From contig NZ_RZUF01000009.1 of NCBI RefSeq assembly GCF_004005375.1, positions 1 to 64,000 on the forward strand: a stretch of DNA of 64,000 nt, written 5' to 3'. A model generated the notes under the pieces. That model did no database searches. It was not told where the DNA came from and saw only the letters and a list, made by a program, of their open reading frames with translations. A program made the translations under genes and the position numbers. This DNA comes from Rheinheimera sediminis (GTDB lineage Bacteria; Pseudomonadota; Gammaproteobacteria; Enterobacterales; Alteromonadaceae). Shown piece by piece: positions 21,422 to 30,053 of the stretch (within the stretch, counting starts at the first letter, position 1; the number at the start of each line of letters is the position of its first letter).

Positions 21422-22789
21422 ATGTCTAATCTGAATCCACTGGAAAAACGTGCCGCCTGGTCTCTGGCACTGGTATTTGCTTTCCGGATGCTTGGTTTAT
21501 TTATGCTGATCCCCGTTTTTGCCATTTTTGGCAAAGACCTGATTGGCTTTTCGCCTTTGTGGATCGGCTTAGCTATTGGTGCTTATGGTTTAACTCAGGC
21601 ACTGTTGCAAATTCCTATGGGCTGGCTGTCTGACAAATGGGGCAGAAAGCCTGTGATGTTGCTGGGCCTTGGCTTTTTTGTGCTGGGTTCTGTAGTGGCT
21701 GCTTTGGCTGATTCAGTGTATATGGTGACTTTTGGCCGAGTGCTGCAGGGCATGGGGGCTATATCTGGTGCTGTGATGGCGTTGGCCTCCGACCTGACGC
21801 GGGAAGAACAACGACCTAAAGTCATGGCTGTGATCGGCATGACCATAGGTTTGTCTTTCACCATAGCTATGGTGGCAGGCCCTGCGATAGCGGCGGCCAG
21901 CGGTTTAAGTGGTATTTTTTGGTGCACAGCTTTAATGGCCATTACCGGCTTGTTGCTGGTATGGAAAGTGGTGCCTATAGCTGTCAGTAAGGCGCCTTCT
22001 TCTGAAACCTTAGCGACTAAAGGCCAAATTGCAGCACTGTTTCGTCACCCTGAATTATTAAGACTGAACTTTGGTGTGCTGGTGTTGCACTTATTATTAA
22101 CAGCAATTTTTGTGGTGTTGCCAAGCTTGTTGCTGCAGCAAAATTTTGTCTCAGAGCAGCACTGGCAGTTGTATCTTCCTGTTTTAATTGCCGCTTTTAT
22201 TTTTATGGTGCCGTTGATGATTTTGGCCAGCCGCAAGAAGCAGGAAAAAGGCTATTTATTGCTGGCAATAAGTCTGCTTATTGTTAGTTTTGTGTTAATT
22301 TTAATCAATCAGCAGTTATGGTCAATCGCTCTGGCGCTGTTGTTATTTTTTGTTGGTTTTAACTATTTAGAAGCCAGTATGCCAGCTTTGTTGTCGCGTA
22401 TTGCCCCTGCTGGTTTGAAGGGCACTGCTATGGGTACTTATGCCAGTGCACAGTTTTTTGGTGCCTTTTTAGGCGGTATTTTAGGCGGTGCTGTAGCGAG
22501 TTTTAGCAGTGGTGAAAGCTTGTTTGCTGTGGCTGCCCTGATTGGTTTACTATGGTTAGCTTATGCCAGCAGCATGACAGTGCCAGCGCGATCGCAACGG
22601 CTGTCATTGCCTGTCAAAGTGGCCGATGAAGCCGCCGCAGCCCAATTGGCGCAGCGCCTGACCCAACTCCAGGGCGTGTTGGAGGTCACGGTGGTGGTTG
22701 CGGAACAACGTTTGTATTTAAAAGTCGGCCAGCAACATTTTGATTTGGCAGAGGCACAGTCTTTGGTTGAAAGCAGCCAAAAAAGTTAA
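21422..22789 (+). CDS. yajR: YajR-type major facilitator transporter
   Basis: This 455-residue inner-membrane protein has 12 predicted spans. Its first helix, [20 protein letters not shown], follows directly on the chosen ATG (GGAG upstream). Loop 2-3 carries the MFS A-motif [13 protein letters not shown]. After the last helix comes a soluble tail of about 65 residues ([20 protein letters not shown], then [14 protein letters not shown]) that resembles the ferredoxin-like YAM domain of E. coli YajR. The substrate is unknown; a proton-coupled efflux role is usually supposed. It ends 11 bases before ssb and may be co-transcribed with it, sharing the SOS-responsive region with uvrA. Confidence 0.88.
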   Translation: MSNLNPLEKRAAWSLALVFAFRMLGLFMLIPVFAIFGKDLIGFSPLWIGLAIGAYGLTQALLQIPMGWLSDKWGRKPVMLLGLGFFVLGSVVAALADSVYMVTFGRVLQGMGAISGAVMALASDLTREEQRPKVMAVIGMTIGLSFTIAMVAGPAIAAASGLSGIFWCTALMAITGLLLVWKVVPIAVSKAPSSETLATKGQIAALFRHPELLRLNFGVLVLHLLLTAIFVVLPSLLLQQNFVSEQHWQLYLPVLIAAFIFMVPLMILASRKKQEKGYLLLAISLLIVSFVLILINQQLWSIALALLLFFVGFNYLEASMPALLSRIAPAGLKGTAMGTYASAQFFGAFLGGILGGAVASFSSGESLFAVAALIGLLWLAYASSMTVPARSQRLSLPVKVADEAAAAQLAQRLTQLQGVLEVTVVVAEQRLYLKVGQQHFDLAEAQSLVESSQKS

Positions 22790-22800
22790 GGAGAAGTCGC

Positions 22801-23490
22801 ATGGCTCGTGGAATTAATAAAGTAATACTCATTGGTAACCTTGGCACTGACCCTGAAGTCCGTTATATGCCAACAGGTGGCGCAGTGGCCAACCTGACTA
22901 TTGCGACCAGCGAAAGCTGGACGGACAAAACCACCAATGAAAAGAAAGAAAATACCGAATGGCACCGTGTGGTGATTTATCAGCGTTTGGCTGAAATTGC
23001 CGGTGAATACCTGCGTAAAGGCAGCAAAGTGTATATCGAAGGTCGTTTACGTACCCGTAAGTGGCAGGATCAGCAAGGTGTTGAGCGTTACACCACTGAA
23101 ATCATTGCCAACGAGCTGCAAATGTTAGATGGCCGTGGCGAAGGTCAAGGCTCAGCTATGGGCGGCGCTCCTATGGGCAATCAGGGCGGTAATCAAGGTG
23201 GTTATCAACAAGCTGCTGCTGCACCACAACAACGTATGCCACAAGCTGCCCCTGCTCAGGGCGGGTATGCGCCGCAAGCGCCAGCCGCTGCACCGGCTCA
23301 GGGCGGATATGCTCCTCAAGCACCAGCAGCTGCGCCAGCACAAGGTGGTTACCAGCAACGCCCGGCTCAGGGCGGCTTCCAGCCTCAGGGCAATTTTAAC
23401 CAGCCACAAGGCGGTTTTAATCAGGCAGCACCACAACAACGTGGCCCAATGGAACCACCAATAGACTTTGACGACGATATTCCGTTCTAG
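22801..23490 (+). CDS. ssb: Single-stranded DNA-binding protein
   Basis: The 229-residue protein has an N-terminal OB fold of about 110 residues ([54 protein letters not shown]). A long glycine/glutamine/proline-rich linker follows, then the acidic tail [11 protein letters not shown] that recruits repair and replication proteins. The linker is longer than in E. coli (178 residues in total) because of tandem [14 protein letters not shown] units near residues 155-185. AAGGAG precedes the ATG. It is essential for replication, recombination and repair. A strong terminator follows. Confidence 0.97.
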   Translation: MARGINKVILIGNLGTDPEVRYMPTGGAVANLTIATSESWTDKTTNEKKENTEWHRVVIYQRLAEIAGEYLRKGSKVYIEGRLRTRKWQDQQGVERYTTEIIANELQMLDGRGEGQGSAMGGAPMGNQGGNQGGYQQAAAAPQQRMPQAAPAQGGYAPQAPAAAPAQGGYAPQAPAAAPAQGGYQQRPAQGGFQPQGNFNQPQGGFNQAAPQQRGPMEPPIDFDDDIPF

Positions 23491-23897
23491 GGTTACGGTT
23501 CGGTCGCTATAAAAAAAAGCCTCTGACTTCAGAGGCTTTTTTTATATATGTAAGTAAAGATGCCTATTTTGACTATCTGAATCGGCAGTTTTAGCAGTAC
23601 TCATCATCCGCTCTACCAGATAATGGATAAAGCATATTCCGGCGTGTGACCACCAATAAAAGCAGCATGAATGGCTTCGCTATCCTATCGGAGTTCTGTG
23701 TAAGTCAGAGCATAACTGGGGGCCGTCTGACTTGCACTTCCAGTGCAGGTAAAGAGCAGGGCTGTCTCCATTTCAGCTGTTTGATTTGTCTTTCCAACGC
23801 TGATTTGTGACTACGGAACAAAACTGAATGTATCCTGCGCCACTTTTCGCGGGGCATGGGTTATCTGCCTTTGCATCACAACTGAGTGAGACTTTGC
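23491..23897. other. Intergenic region with possible LysR remnant
   Basis: Beyond the ssb terminator this 400-base stretch has no intact gene. On the minus strand around 23550-23680 a short stretch reads FIHYLVERMM, with LLLVVTRRN in a neighbouring frame just before it. This order is reminiscent of the C-terminal end of LysR regulators, which often sit divergent from AraJ-like exporters such as the gene at 23898. The match is short and frame-broken, so I regard it as weak. Confidence 0.25.
23512..23543 (+). terminator. Rho-independent terminator of ssb
   Basis: An A-tract, an 8 bp stem (GCCTCTGA and its complement, extendable through A:T pairs), a 2-base loop and seven T residues form a textbook intrinsic terminator that works in both directions. 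Confidence 0.92.
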
Positions 23898-25076
23898 ATG
23901 AAAATCAATATTCCTTTACTGGCCCTTGCATTGGGTGCTTTTGGTATAGGTGTCACTGAGTTTTCCCCCATGGGGATGTTACCTGTGATTGCCAATGATC
24001 TGGCTGTTTCTATTCCGACTGCGGGTATGTTAATAAGTGCCTACGCCTTTGGTGTGCTAATTGGCGCACCTTTGATAACTTTAGTCTTTGCCACTATGAG
24101 TCGTCGCAACCTGTTGCTGTTATCTATGAGCATTTTTACCTTGGGTAACCTGATCTCTGCTATGGCGGACAGCTACAACCTGTTGATGTTTGGCCGTATT
24201 GTGACCTCATTTAATCATGGTGCTTTTTTTGGTGTTGGCTCTGTTGTTGCTATGAGTATAGTGCCGCCAGAAAAGCGCTCGGCTGCCGTAGCAGCTATGT
24301 TCTCCGGCTTGACCATAGCTACCATTGGAGGTGTGCCTCTGGCTGCCTATATTGGTGAAGTCATTGGCTGGCGTCCGGCTTTTTTTGCTATGGCCGTGAT
24401 AGGGGTAATTACTATGCTGGCGCTGCGCTTGTCATTGCCGCCACTAGCGAACGAAGGCAAAGCCAATGTGCGCAATGAACTTAAGGTTTTAACTAAAGGA
24501 TCTGTGTTAGCGGCTTTGTTATTAACAGTGGTCAGCTCAAGCTCAATGTTTACTGTCTTTACCTACATAGTACCTCTGTTGCAGGATGAGACCCATGCCT
24601 CAACGGTTTTTGTCACCTCTATGCTGGTGTTGTACGGTACTGGTTTAGCGGTAGGTAATTATCTCGGTGGTCGTTTTGCTGACCGCTCGCTGGATTTAAC
24701 CCTGATCGCTTCTTTGGTTGCCGTCACTCTGTTATTAGCGCTGTTTTCTGTCACTCTGTCATTGCCGCTGATCGTGGCGCCTGTGATTTTCTTATGGGGT
24801 ATTGCCAGTTTTGCCTTGGTACCGCCACTGCAATCATTGGTGATCCAGGAAGCCAAAGCTGCGCCTAATTTAGCTGCAGCAATGAACATAGGTGCATTTA
24901 ATCTGGGTAATGCGCTGGGGGCTGTTTTGGGAGCCGCTATAATCAAAACAGGTTTAGGCTTAAGTTATGTGCCTTTGGCTGGTGCTGGTTCAGCTCTGCT
25001 TGGACTTATGATGGTGTTGTGGTTCAGGCGTAGTCGTCAGCAGCGAAGCCAACAAAGCCCGGTTCCATCCTGTTAG
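23898..25076 (+). CDS. AraJ-like MFS efflux transporter (DHA1 family)
   Basis: This 392-residue, 12-span protein starts MKINIPLLALALGAFGIGVT and has the EFSPMGMLPVIANDL segment typical of DHA1 drug/sugar exporters of the AraJ/YdhP group. The family exports sugars, drugs or metabolites by proton antiport. Start ATG 23898 was preferred over GTG 23886 because of a GAGTGAG ribosome-site-like stretch. There is no partner gene nearby except a doubtful regulator remnant upstream. A terminator follows. The substrate cannot be read from the sequence. Confidence 0.88.
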   Translation: MKINIPLLALALGAFGIGVTEFSPMGMLPVIANDLAVSIPTAGMLISAYAFGVLIGAPLITLVFATMSRRNLLLLSMSIFTLGNLISAMADSYNLLMFGRIVTSFNHGAFFGVGSVVAMSIVPPEKRSAAVAAMFSGLTIATIGGVPLAAYIGEVIGWRPAFFAMAVIGVITMLALRLSLPPLANEGKANVRNELKVLTKGSVLAALLLTVVSSSSMFTVFTYIVPLLQDETHASTVFVTSMLVLYGTGLAVGNYLGGRFADRSLDLTLIASLVAVTLLLALFSVTLSLPLIVAPVIFLWGIASFALVPPLQSLVIQEAKAAPNLAAAMNIGAFNLGNALGAVLGAAIIKTGLGLSYVPLAGAGSALLGLMMVLWFRRSRQQRSQQSPVPSC

Positions 25077-25137
25077 ATAGATGACACAAAGCCCGCTCCA
25101 ATGAACACAGCCTTGAGCATTTGGCTCTGGAGTTTTC

Positions 25138-25170
25138 AAAGCAGCCTGAATGCTCTGGCTGCTTTGTTTT
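25138..25170. terminator. Terminator between convergent MFS and GH9 genes
   Basis: Nine-base arms (AAAGCAGCC and its complement) with a 10-base loop are followed by GTTTT on the plus strand. It lies between two converging genes, so it may serve both. Confidence 0.8.
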
Positions 25171-25171
25171 A

Positions 25172-26869
25172 TCAAGGCTTTGAAACTTGCTGAGAAAAAG
25201 CCGCCAGCATATACACCAGCGGCGCATTCCAGTTGATGGTGACTTCGTTGCTGGCATAGCTGCACCAGTCGTCCACATAAGACAAGGCGGGTAATTTGCT
25301 GCTGTACTGGCACTTATCCTGCTGGCCCGGCTGGGCACCACCTGCTAACCAACCTGGCACTGGAGCTTTTACGTCGTCAGCTTCAGAAGGGCGGTGATGA
25401 ATATGCTGCGGGCTTTTTACGCCAAAACCTGTGACATAGGTTAAATCCAGCGGATTGCGGCCCAGCACATAATCCAGTAAACCCTGCATCGCCTCGACAT
25501 AGCCGGCTTTGGCTGTAATTTGGTTGGCTTTGTACAGTAGTATGGCTTTATTCATCGCCACGGCGTTACTGCCCCAGACAAAATCTTCCTGCACCATAGC
25601 TACTTTATATGCTGAAGCCTGATGCTGAGCTACAAACTGATCCGCCACTGCTGTAATGGCATTGGATACCAAGTTGCGTTGTTCGGGCGTCAAATCCTTT
25701 GCTTCTTTTACTAGTGAAAAATAACCCAAAGCGGAAACTGAAGCCCAGGAAGCTGTTTGTACTGGCTGCGCCAGTTGAAAAAACTGCTGCAGATAAGGCT
25801 GTTCACCTGTCAACAGATAAAGCTCTGCTGCGGCCCAGGCAAATTCATCTGCCAGCTTGTTATCCCCGTAAGCGCCTGTGCTGACATCTGCAGGTTGCTG
25901 ATAATAAATAGCCGGGTTCTCGTTGGCCCATTGCCATGCTTTTATCGCTTGTTGGCTAAATAAAGCGGCCTTAGCTGGCTGATCGGCTTCAAATTCGCTT
26001 AGCACTCTGCTGGCTTTGGCCATCACAGCGGCAAAGTTTAAAGCGGCTGCAGTGGTTTTTTGAACTACGTAACGTTGAGCAACAGCCTGATGCGGCATCA
26101 CTGCGCCTTCAAAATTCAGTGTTGTCAGTTTATGGTAAACGCCACCGTCTGCGGGATCTTGCATACTGCTCATCCAGTCCAGATTCCATAACACCTCATC
26201 CAGCAAGTCCGGCATGCTGTTGGTGGACTCAGGGATAGTCCATTCTCGCTGACGGTAAAAATCTTTGAAGTCTGTCCAGGCATCTAATAAGGTAAAAGTG
26301 CTGATACCTGAGTTCACTATGTATTTATTGTAATCACCAGCGTCGTACCAGCCTTTAGGCGATTGAATAACAGTGCCCTCTGGTCTGTTAGCCGAAGCGG
26401 CAGAGGCATGTATTTTTATGTTGTCGTCCGGATGTCCGGCAGGGCGGGCCCAGGTACCAGCATAGGCCGGATCCTGTTGTTGTGAAGCCCTGTTAAAATA
26501 AAAGGCTTTTATCGCTGCGTCGTGCAATTGAGCATAAGGTTGAGCTGAAATTTGTAGTTCAACAGCTGCGTAGCCTGCGACCTCCAGCCTGTAACGTCCA
26601 TCTGTCTGCACTTGAGTGAAATCGGCGACACTGACGGCCTCACCAGCCGGAGCCCAAAGCTGGGATTCTGAACTTTGACCACTCAAGACTGTTTGGCCAG
26701 ATGGCAAAGCGACCAGCTGAAAAGCCTGATTGCTTTTGCCGGGGATCAAGGCCAGTTTTTGGCCTTGGGTCAGGTAGCCACTTTGGTTCACTTTAAGCAA
26801 AGGTGCTGGCTTTGTCGCAGTGCAACTGGCAACAGATACAACACAGAACAGAGATAAAGCAAAGCGCAT
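25172..26869 (-). CDS. Glycoside hydrolase family 9 lipoprotein
   Basis: The 565-residue protein starts at ATG 26869 (AGGA 7 bases upstream) with a lipoprotein signal, MRFALSLFCVVSVASC. An N-terminal immunoglobulin-like cellulase domain (LLKVNQSGYLTQGQKLALIP) is followed by the GH9 (alpha/alpha)6 barrel. The catalytic base motif GWYDAGDYNKY lies near residue 175, FGVKSPQHIHHRPSEAD marks the conserved histidine loop, and ASNEVTINWNAP near 540 carries the acid Glu. GH9 enzymes cut beta-1,4-glucans or cello-oligosaccharides; exo-type activity is also known. No carbohydrate-binding module is present. It follows transketolase on the same strand, an unusual link of glucan cleavage with pentose metabolism. 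Confidence 0.92.
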   Translation of the reverse strand: MRFALSLFCVVSVASCTATKPAPLLKVNQSGYLTQGQKLALIPGKSNQAFQLVALPSGQTVLSGQSSESQLWAPAGEAVSVADFTQVQTDGRYRLEVAGYAAVELQISAQPYAQLHDAAIKAFYFNRASQQQDPAYAGTWARPAGHPDDNIKIHASAASANRPEGTVIQSPKGWYDAGDYNKYIVNSGISTFTLLDAWTDFKDFYRQREWTIPESTNSMPDLLDEVLWNLDWMSSMQDPADGGVYHKLTTLNFEGAVMPHQAVAQRYVVQKTTAAALNFAAVMAKASRVLSEFEADQPAKAALFSQQAIKAWQWANENPAIYYQQPADVSTGAYGDNKLADEFAWAAAELYLLTGEQPYLQQFFQLAQPVQTASWASVSALGYFSLVKEAKDLTPEQRNLVSNAITAVADQFVAQHQASAYKVAMVQEDFVWGSNAVAMNKAILLYKANQITAKAGYVEAMQGLLDYVLGRNPLDLTYVTGFGVKSPQHIHHRPSEADDVKAPVPGWLAGGAQPGQQDKCQYSSKLPALSYVDDWCSYASNEVTINWNAPLVYMLAAFSQQVSKP

Positions 26870-26957
26870 AACAAAATCCTTTTTCAGGGAGCTTGAGTGA
26901 GACCTCAACTCTGCTTTGCCTGGGGGCCAGCTCAAGTTGAAGTCTGATGTCTGAGGT

Positions 26958-28958
26958 TTAGGCCAGGATCTTAGCTGCTATCACATCGGCGTTAAAGCCA
27001 AAATATTCCAGCAAGGCAGGGCCAGGTGCTGATTCGCCAAAGCTACTAATACCTATGATCAGACCTTTTTTACCGACGTATTTGTACCAGAAATCCGGAT
27101 GGGCTGCCTCTATTGCAACAATCTTTGCCTGATCCGGTAAAACAGCATCACGGTAAAGCTCAGATTGCTGGTCAAATAAACTGGTGCTTGGCATAGACAC
27201 CACATTCACTTTTTTACCTGCAGCACTCAGTTTGTCGGCGGTATCGCAGGCCAGTTGCAGCTCAGAGCCTGTGGCTATCAGCACTATGTCTGGTGTTGTG
27301 CCGCAGTCTTTTAAAATATAACCCCCTTTATTGATTAACCTGATTTGTTCAGGATTACGCTGGTATTGGCGTAGGTTTTGCCGGCTGAACACCAAAGCAG
27401 AAGGCGAGCTGGTGGTGGTTAAGGCTGTTTTCCAGGCCACAGCGGTTTCGGTTAAATCGGCAGGGCGCCAGGTCACCAGATTAGGCGTAGTCCGTAAGTT
27501 TGTCAGCTGCTCTATCGGCTGATGGGTTGGGCCGTCTTCGCCCTGACCTATAGAATCATGGGTAAAGACATAAATATTCGGCAACTTCATTAACGCCGAC
27601 ATCCGTACTGCGTTGCGGGCATACTCCATAAACATCAGGAAAGTTGCGCCATAACAGCGGAAACCGCCATGAGCACTGATGCCATTCATGATAGAGGCCA
27701 TACCAAATTCACGTACACCGTAATAAATATAGTTACCTGAGCTATCGTCCTTGCTCAGTCCTTTACTGCCTGACCACAAGGTTAGGTTAGAACCAGCCAA
27801 ATCGGCTGAGCCACCTAAGACTTCAGGAAGCAGCCCTGCAAAGTGAGCGATACAGAGTTGTGACGCTTTACGACTGGCGATATCCTGTTGCTGATTTTGG
27901 CATTGGTCGATAAAACTTTGAGTGGCCGCTTCAAAGTTAGCTGGTAATTCACGGTTGATGACCCGGCGTTGGTATTCAGCTGCGAGCTCTGGATACTCTG
28001 CCTGATATGCGGCGAATAGTGCTACCCATTGTTGCTCCAGCACTGCGCCTTTGCTTTTACTGTCCCATGCCGCATAAATCTCTGCCGGAATTTCAAAAGG
28101 GGCATAAGGCCACTGCAGGAATTCACGGGCTTGGGCTATTTCACTATCGCCCAGTGGTGAGCCATGACAGTCGTGTGAGCCGGATTTATTCGGGCTACCA
28201 AAGCCGATAATGGTTTTGCAGCAAATCAGCGTTGGCCTTGCTGTTTCAGCCTGAGCTTGCCTGATCGCATCGGCAATTTGCACCGGGTTATGACCATCAA
28301 CAGAAATCACTTGCCAGCCGTAAGCGTGAAAACGAGCCGGAGTATCATCAGTAAACCAGCCTTCGACATGACCATCAATAGAAATACCATTGTCATCCCA
28401 AAAGGCGATCAGTTTGCCAAGGCCTAAAGTCCCAGCCAAAGAACAAGCTTCATGCGACACACCTTCCATTAGGCAGCCGTCACCGAGGAAGCAGTAGGTA
28501 AAATGATCGACCACAGCATAATCAGGCCGGTTAAATTGCGCCGCCAGAGTTTTTTCAGCAATAGCCATACCTACAGCATTGGCAATACCAGCACCCAAAG
28601 GACCTGTAGTCGTTTCGACGCCTGCTGTATAGCCCAATTCAGGATGCCCTGGCGTTTTCGAATGCAACTGACGGAAGGACTTTAAATCCTCAATAGACAG
28701 CTCATAACCGGTTAAATGTAGCAACGAATACAACAACATAGAACCGTGGCCATTACTCAGTACAAAGCGGTCTCTGTTGCTGAATGCTGGATTGGCTGGG
28801 TTATGTTTTAAGAATTGTAGCCAGAGCACTTCGGCAATATCTGCCATACCCATAGGTGCACCAGGATGACCGGAATTGGCTTTTTGTACTGCATCCATAG
28901 TTAAAGCACGGATGGCGTTAGCTCGGGTTTTATGATCAGTGTGATGATTAGAATGCAT
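26958..28958 (-). CDS. tkt: Transketolase
   Basis: The 666-residue protein is a full-length transketolase that moves two-carbon units between sugar phosphates. It has the thiamine-diphosphate region [18 protein letters not shown] with DDNGISIDG, the N-terminal [18 protein letters not shown], and the pyrimidine domain [20 protein letters not shown]. The ATG is preceded by AGGA. The upstream transaldolase gene ends 9 bases before, with its TAG embedded in this ribosome site, so the two are translationally close. In the xylose locus it would draw xylulose 5-phosphate into glycolysis. A second housekeeping copy elsewhere in the genome is likely. Confidence 0.96.
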   Translation of the reverse strand: MHSNHHTDHKTRANAIRALTMDAVQKANSGHPGAPMGMADIAEVLWLQFLKHNPANPAFSNRDRFVLSNGHGSMLLYSLLHLTGYELSIEDLKSFRQLHSKTPGHPELGYTAGVETTTGPLGAGIANAVGMAIAEKTLAAQFNRPDYAVVDHFTYCFLGDGCLMEGVSHEACSLAGTLGLGKLIAFWDDNGISIDGHVEGWFTDDTPARFHAYGWQVISVDGHNPVQIADAIRQAQAETARPTLICCKTIIGFGSPNKSGSHDCHGSPLGDSEIAQAREFLQWPYAPFEIPAEIYAAWDSKSKGAVLEQQWVALFAAYQAEYPELAAEYQRRVINRELPANFEAATQSFIDQCQNQQQDIASRKASQLCIAHFAGLLPEVLGGSADLAGSNLTLWSGSKGLSKDDSSGNYIYYGVREFGMASIMNGISAHGGFRCYGATFLMFMEYARNAVRMSALMKLPNIYVFTHDSIGQGEDGPTHQPIEQLTNLRTTPNLVTWRPADLTETAVAWKTALTTTSSPSALVFSRQNLRQYQRNPEQIRLINKGGYILKDCGTTPDIVLIATGSELQLACDTADKLSAAGKKVNVVSMPSTSLFDQQSELYRDAVLPDQAKIVAIEAAHPDFWYKYVGKKGLIIGISSFGESAPGPALLEYFGFNADVIAAKILA

Positions 28959-28967
28959 GGCTGTGTC

Positions 28968-29909
28968 CTAAGACTGTTGGTTCAGGTTTTGTAACAGTTG
29001 TTCCAGCTTGCGCTGATCCACTGCAAATTTGCGAATACCTTCGGCCAGCTTTTCCGTGGCCATAGCGTCTTCATTCAGTTGCCATAAAAATTCCGCCTGG
29101 CTCAGAGCTTTTGCAGTCGCCGGGCTTTGCGCAGTCTGTGGCAGTAAAGCCGCAGGCAAAGGCGCAGTGGAGTCTTTTAATTGCAGTAACAAGTTCGGGG
29201 CTATTGTCAGCAGATCACAACCCGCCAGTTGGCGGATTTGCTCGACGTTACGGAAACTAGCACCCATCACCACAGTAGCTATGCCATGGCTTTTGTAATG
29301 GTTATAGATAGTTTTGACCGATAAAACGCCCGGATCTTTGTCACCGGAGAAGTCTTGCTCTGGCTGGTTTTGTTTGTACCAGTCCAGAATACGGCCAACA
29401 AAAGGTGAAATTAAGGTTACGCCAGCGTCAGCGCAGGCTTTAGCCTGAGCCAGACTAAAAATCAGCGTCAGGTTGCAGTGGATCCCGAGCTTTTCCAGTC
29501 GGGCTGCTGCCTGAATACCTTGCCAGGTGGCCGCCAGTTTTATCAGCACTCTGTTGGATTCCACTCCTGCGGCCCGGTAGCGTTCAATAATACTCAAGGC
29601 TTTAGCCACGCTCGCTTCGGTATCAAAAGACAAGCGGGCATCAATTTCAGTTGAAACCCGGCCTGGAATATGACGCAAAATTTCGCAGCCAAAATTCACT
29701 GTCACTTGCTCACAAGCCGCAGCAATATCTTGTTCATTTCCTTGTAAAGCACTGACCAATAAATGCTGATATTCTGCCTGCTGACTGGCCTGCAAAATAA
29801 GCGATGGATTGGTTGTGGCCTCAGTAGGCTGTAGCTGTTGAATAGCGGCAATATCGCCGCTGTCTGCCACTACTGTGGTGAGGTTGCTAAGTTGTTCGAG
29901 CTGATTCAT
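28968..29909 (-). CDS. tal: Transaldolase
   Basis: This 313-residue transaldolase of the TalB type has the substrate region ATTNPSLIL, the Schiff-base lysine in [13 protein letters not shown] (Lys124, equivalent to Lys132 of E. coli TalB), [22 protein letters not shown] and [10 protein letters not shown]. It exchanges dihydroxyacetone units between sedoheptulose 7-phosphate and glyceraldehyde 3-phosphate. It is the first gene of a tal-tkt pair on the minus strand, preceded by a MITE-like repeat that separates it from the GH115 gene. Placement in a xylan cluster suggests that it serves pentose catabolism. Confidence 0.95.
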   Translation of the reverse strand: MNQLEQLSNLTTVVADSGDIAAIQQLQPTEATTNPSLILQASQQAEYQHLLVSALQGNEQDIAAACEQVTVNFGCEILRHIPGRVSTEIDARLSFDTEASVAKALSIIERYRAAGVESNRVLIKLAATWQGIQAAARLEKLGIHCNLTLIFSLAQAKACADAGVTLISPFVGRILDWYKQNQPEQDFSGDKDPGVLSVKTIYNHYKSHGIATVVMGASFRNVEQIRQLAGCDLLTIAPNLLLQLKDSTAPLPAALLPQTAQSPATAKALSQAEFLWQLNEDAMATEKLAEGIRKFAVDQRKLEQLLQNLNQQS

Positions 29910-29920
29910 TTAAATTCCTT

Positions 29921-30042
29921 CCCCCTTCGTTATTGCAGCTACAGCTTTGTTGGCTAAGCTTCCTCGCCCCAGTCACATAGCTTTACTATGCTCCAGGGAG
30001 CTCGCTCGCTTGCCGTCGCGCTGTAGCTCCAATTATTTGGGG
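29921..30042. repeat. MITE-like repeat, copy 1
   Basis: The element has imperfect terminal arms (CCCCC...AGCTACAGC at the left, GCTGTAGCT...GGGGG at the right). It encloses a core, CTCGCCCCAGTCACATAGC followed by a TATGCTCC motif, which recurs at 62065-62190 and in part at 42723-42856. It is non-coding and fills the gap between GH115 and tal. Confidence 0.75.
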
Positions 30043-30053
30043 GTCCAATTGAC

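Noticed and set aside
23129-23464. Overlapping long frames on both strands within ssb
   Set aside because: Produced by the repetitive GC-biased linker; the ssb frame is clearly the coding one.
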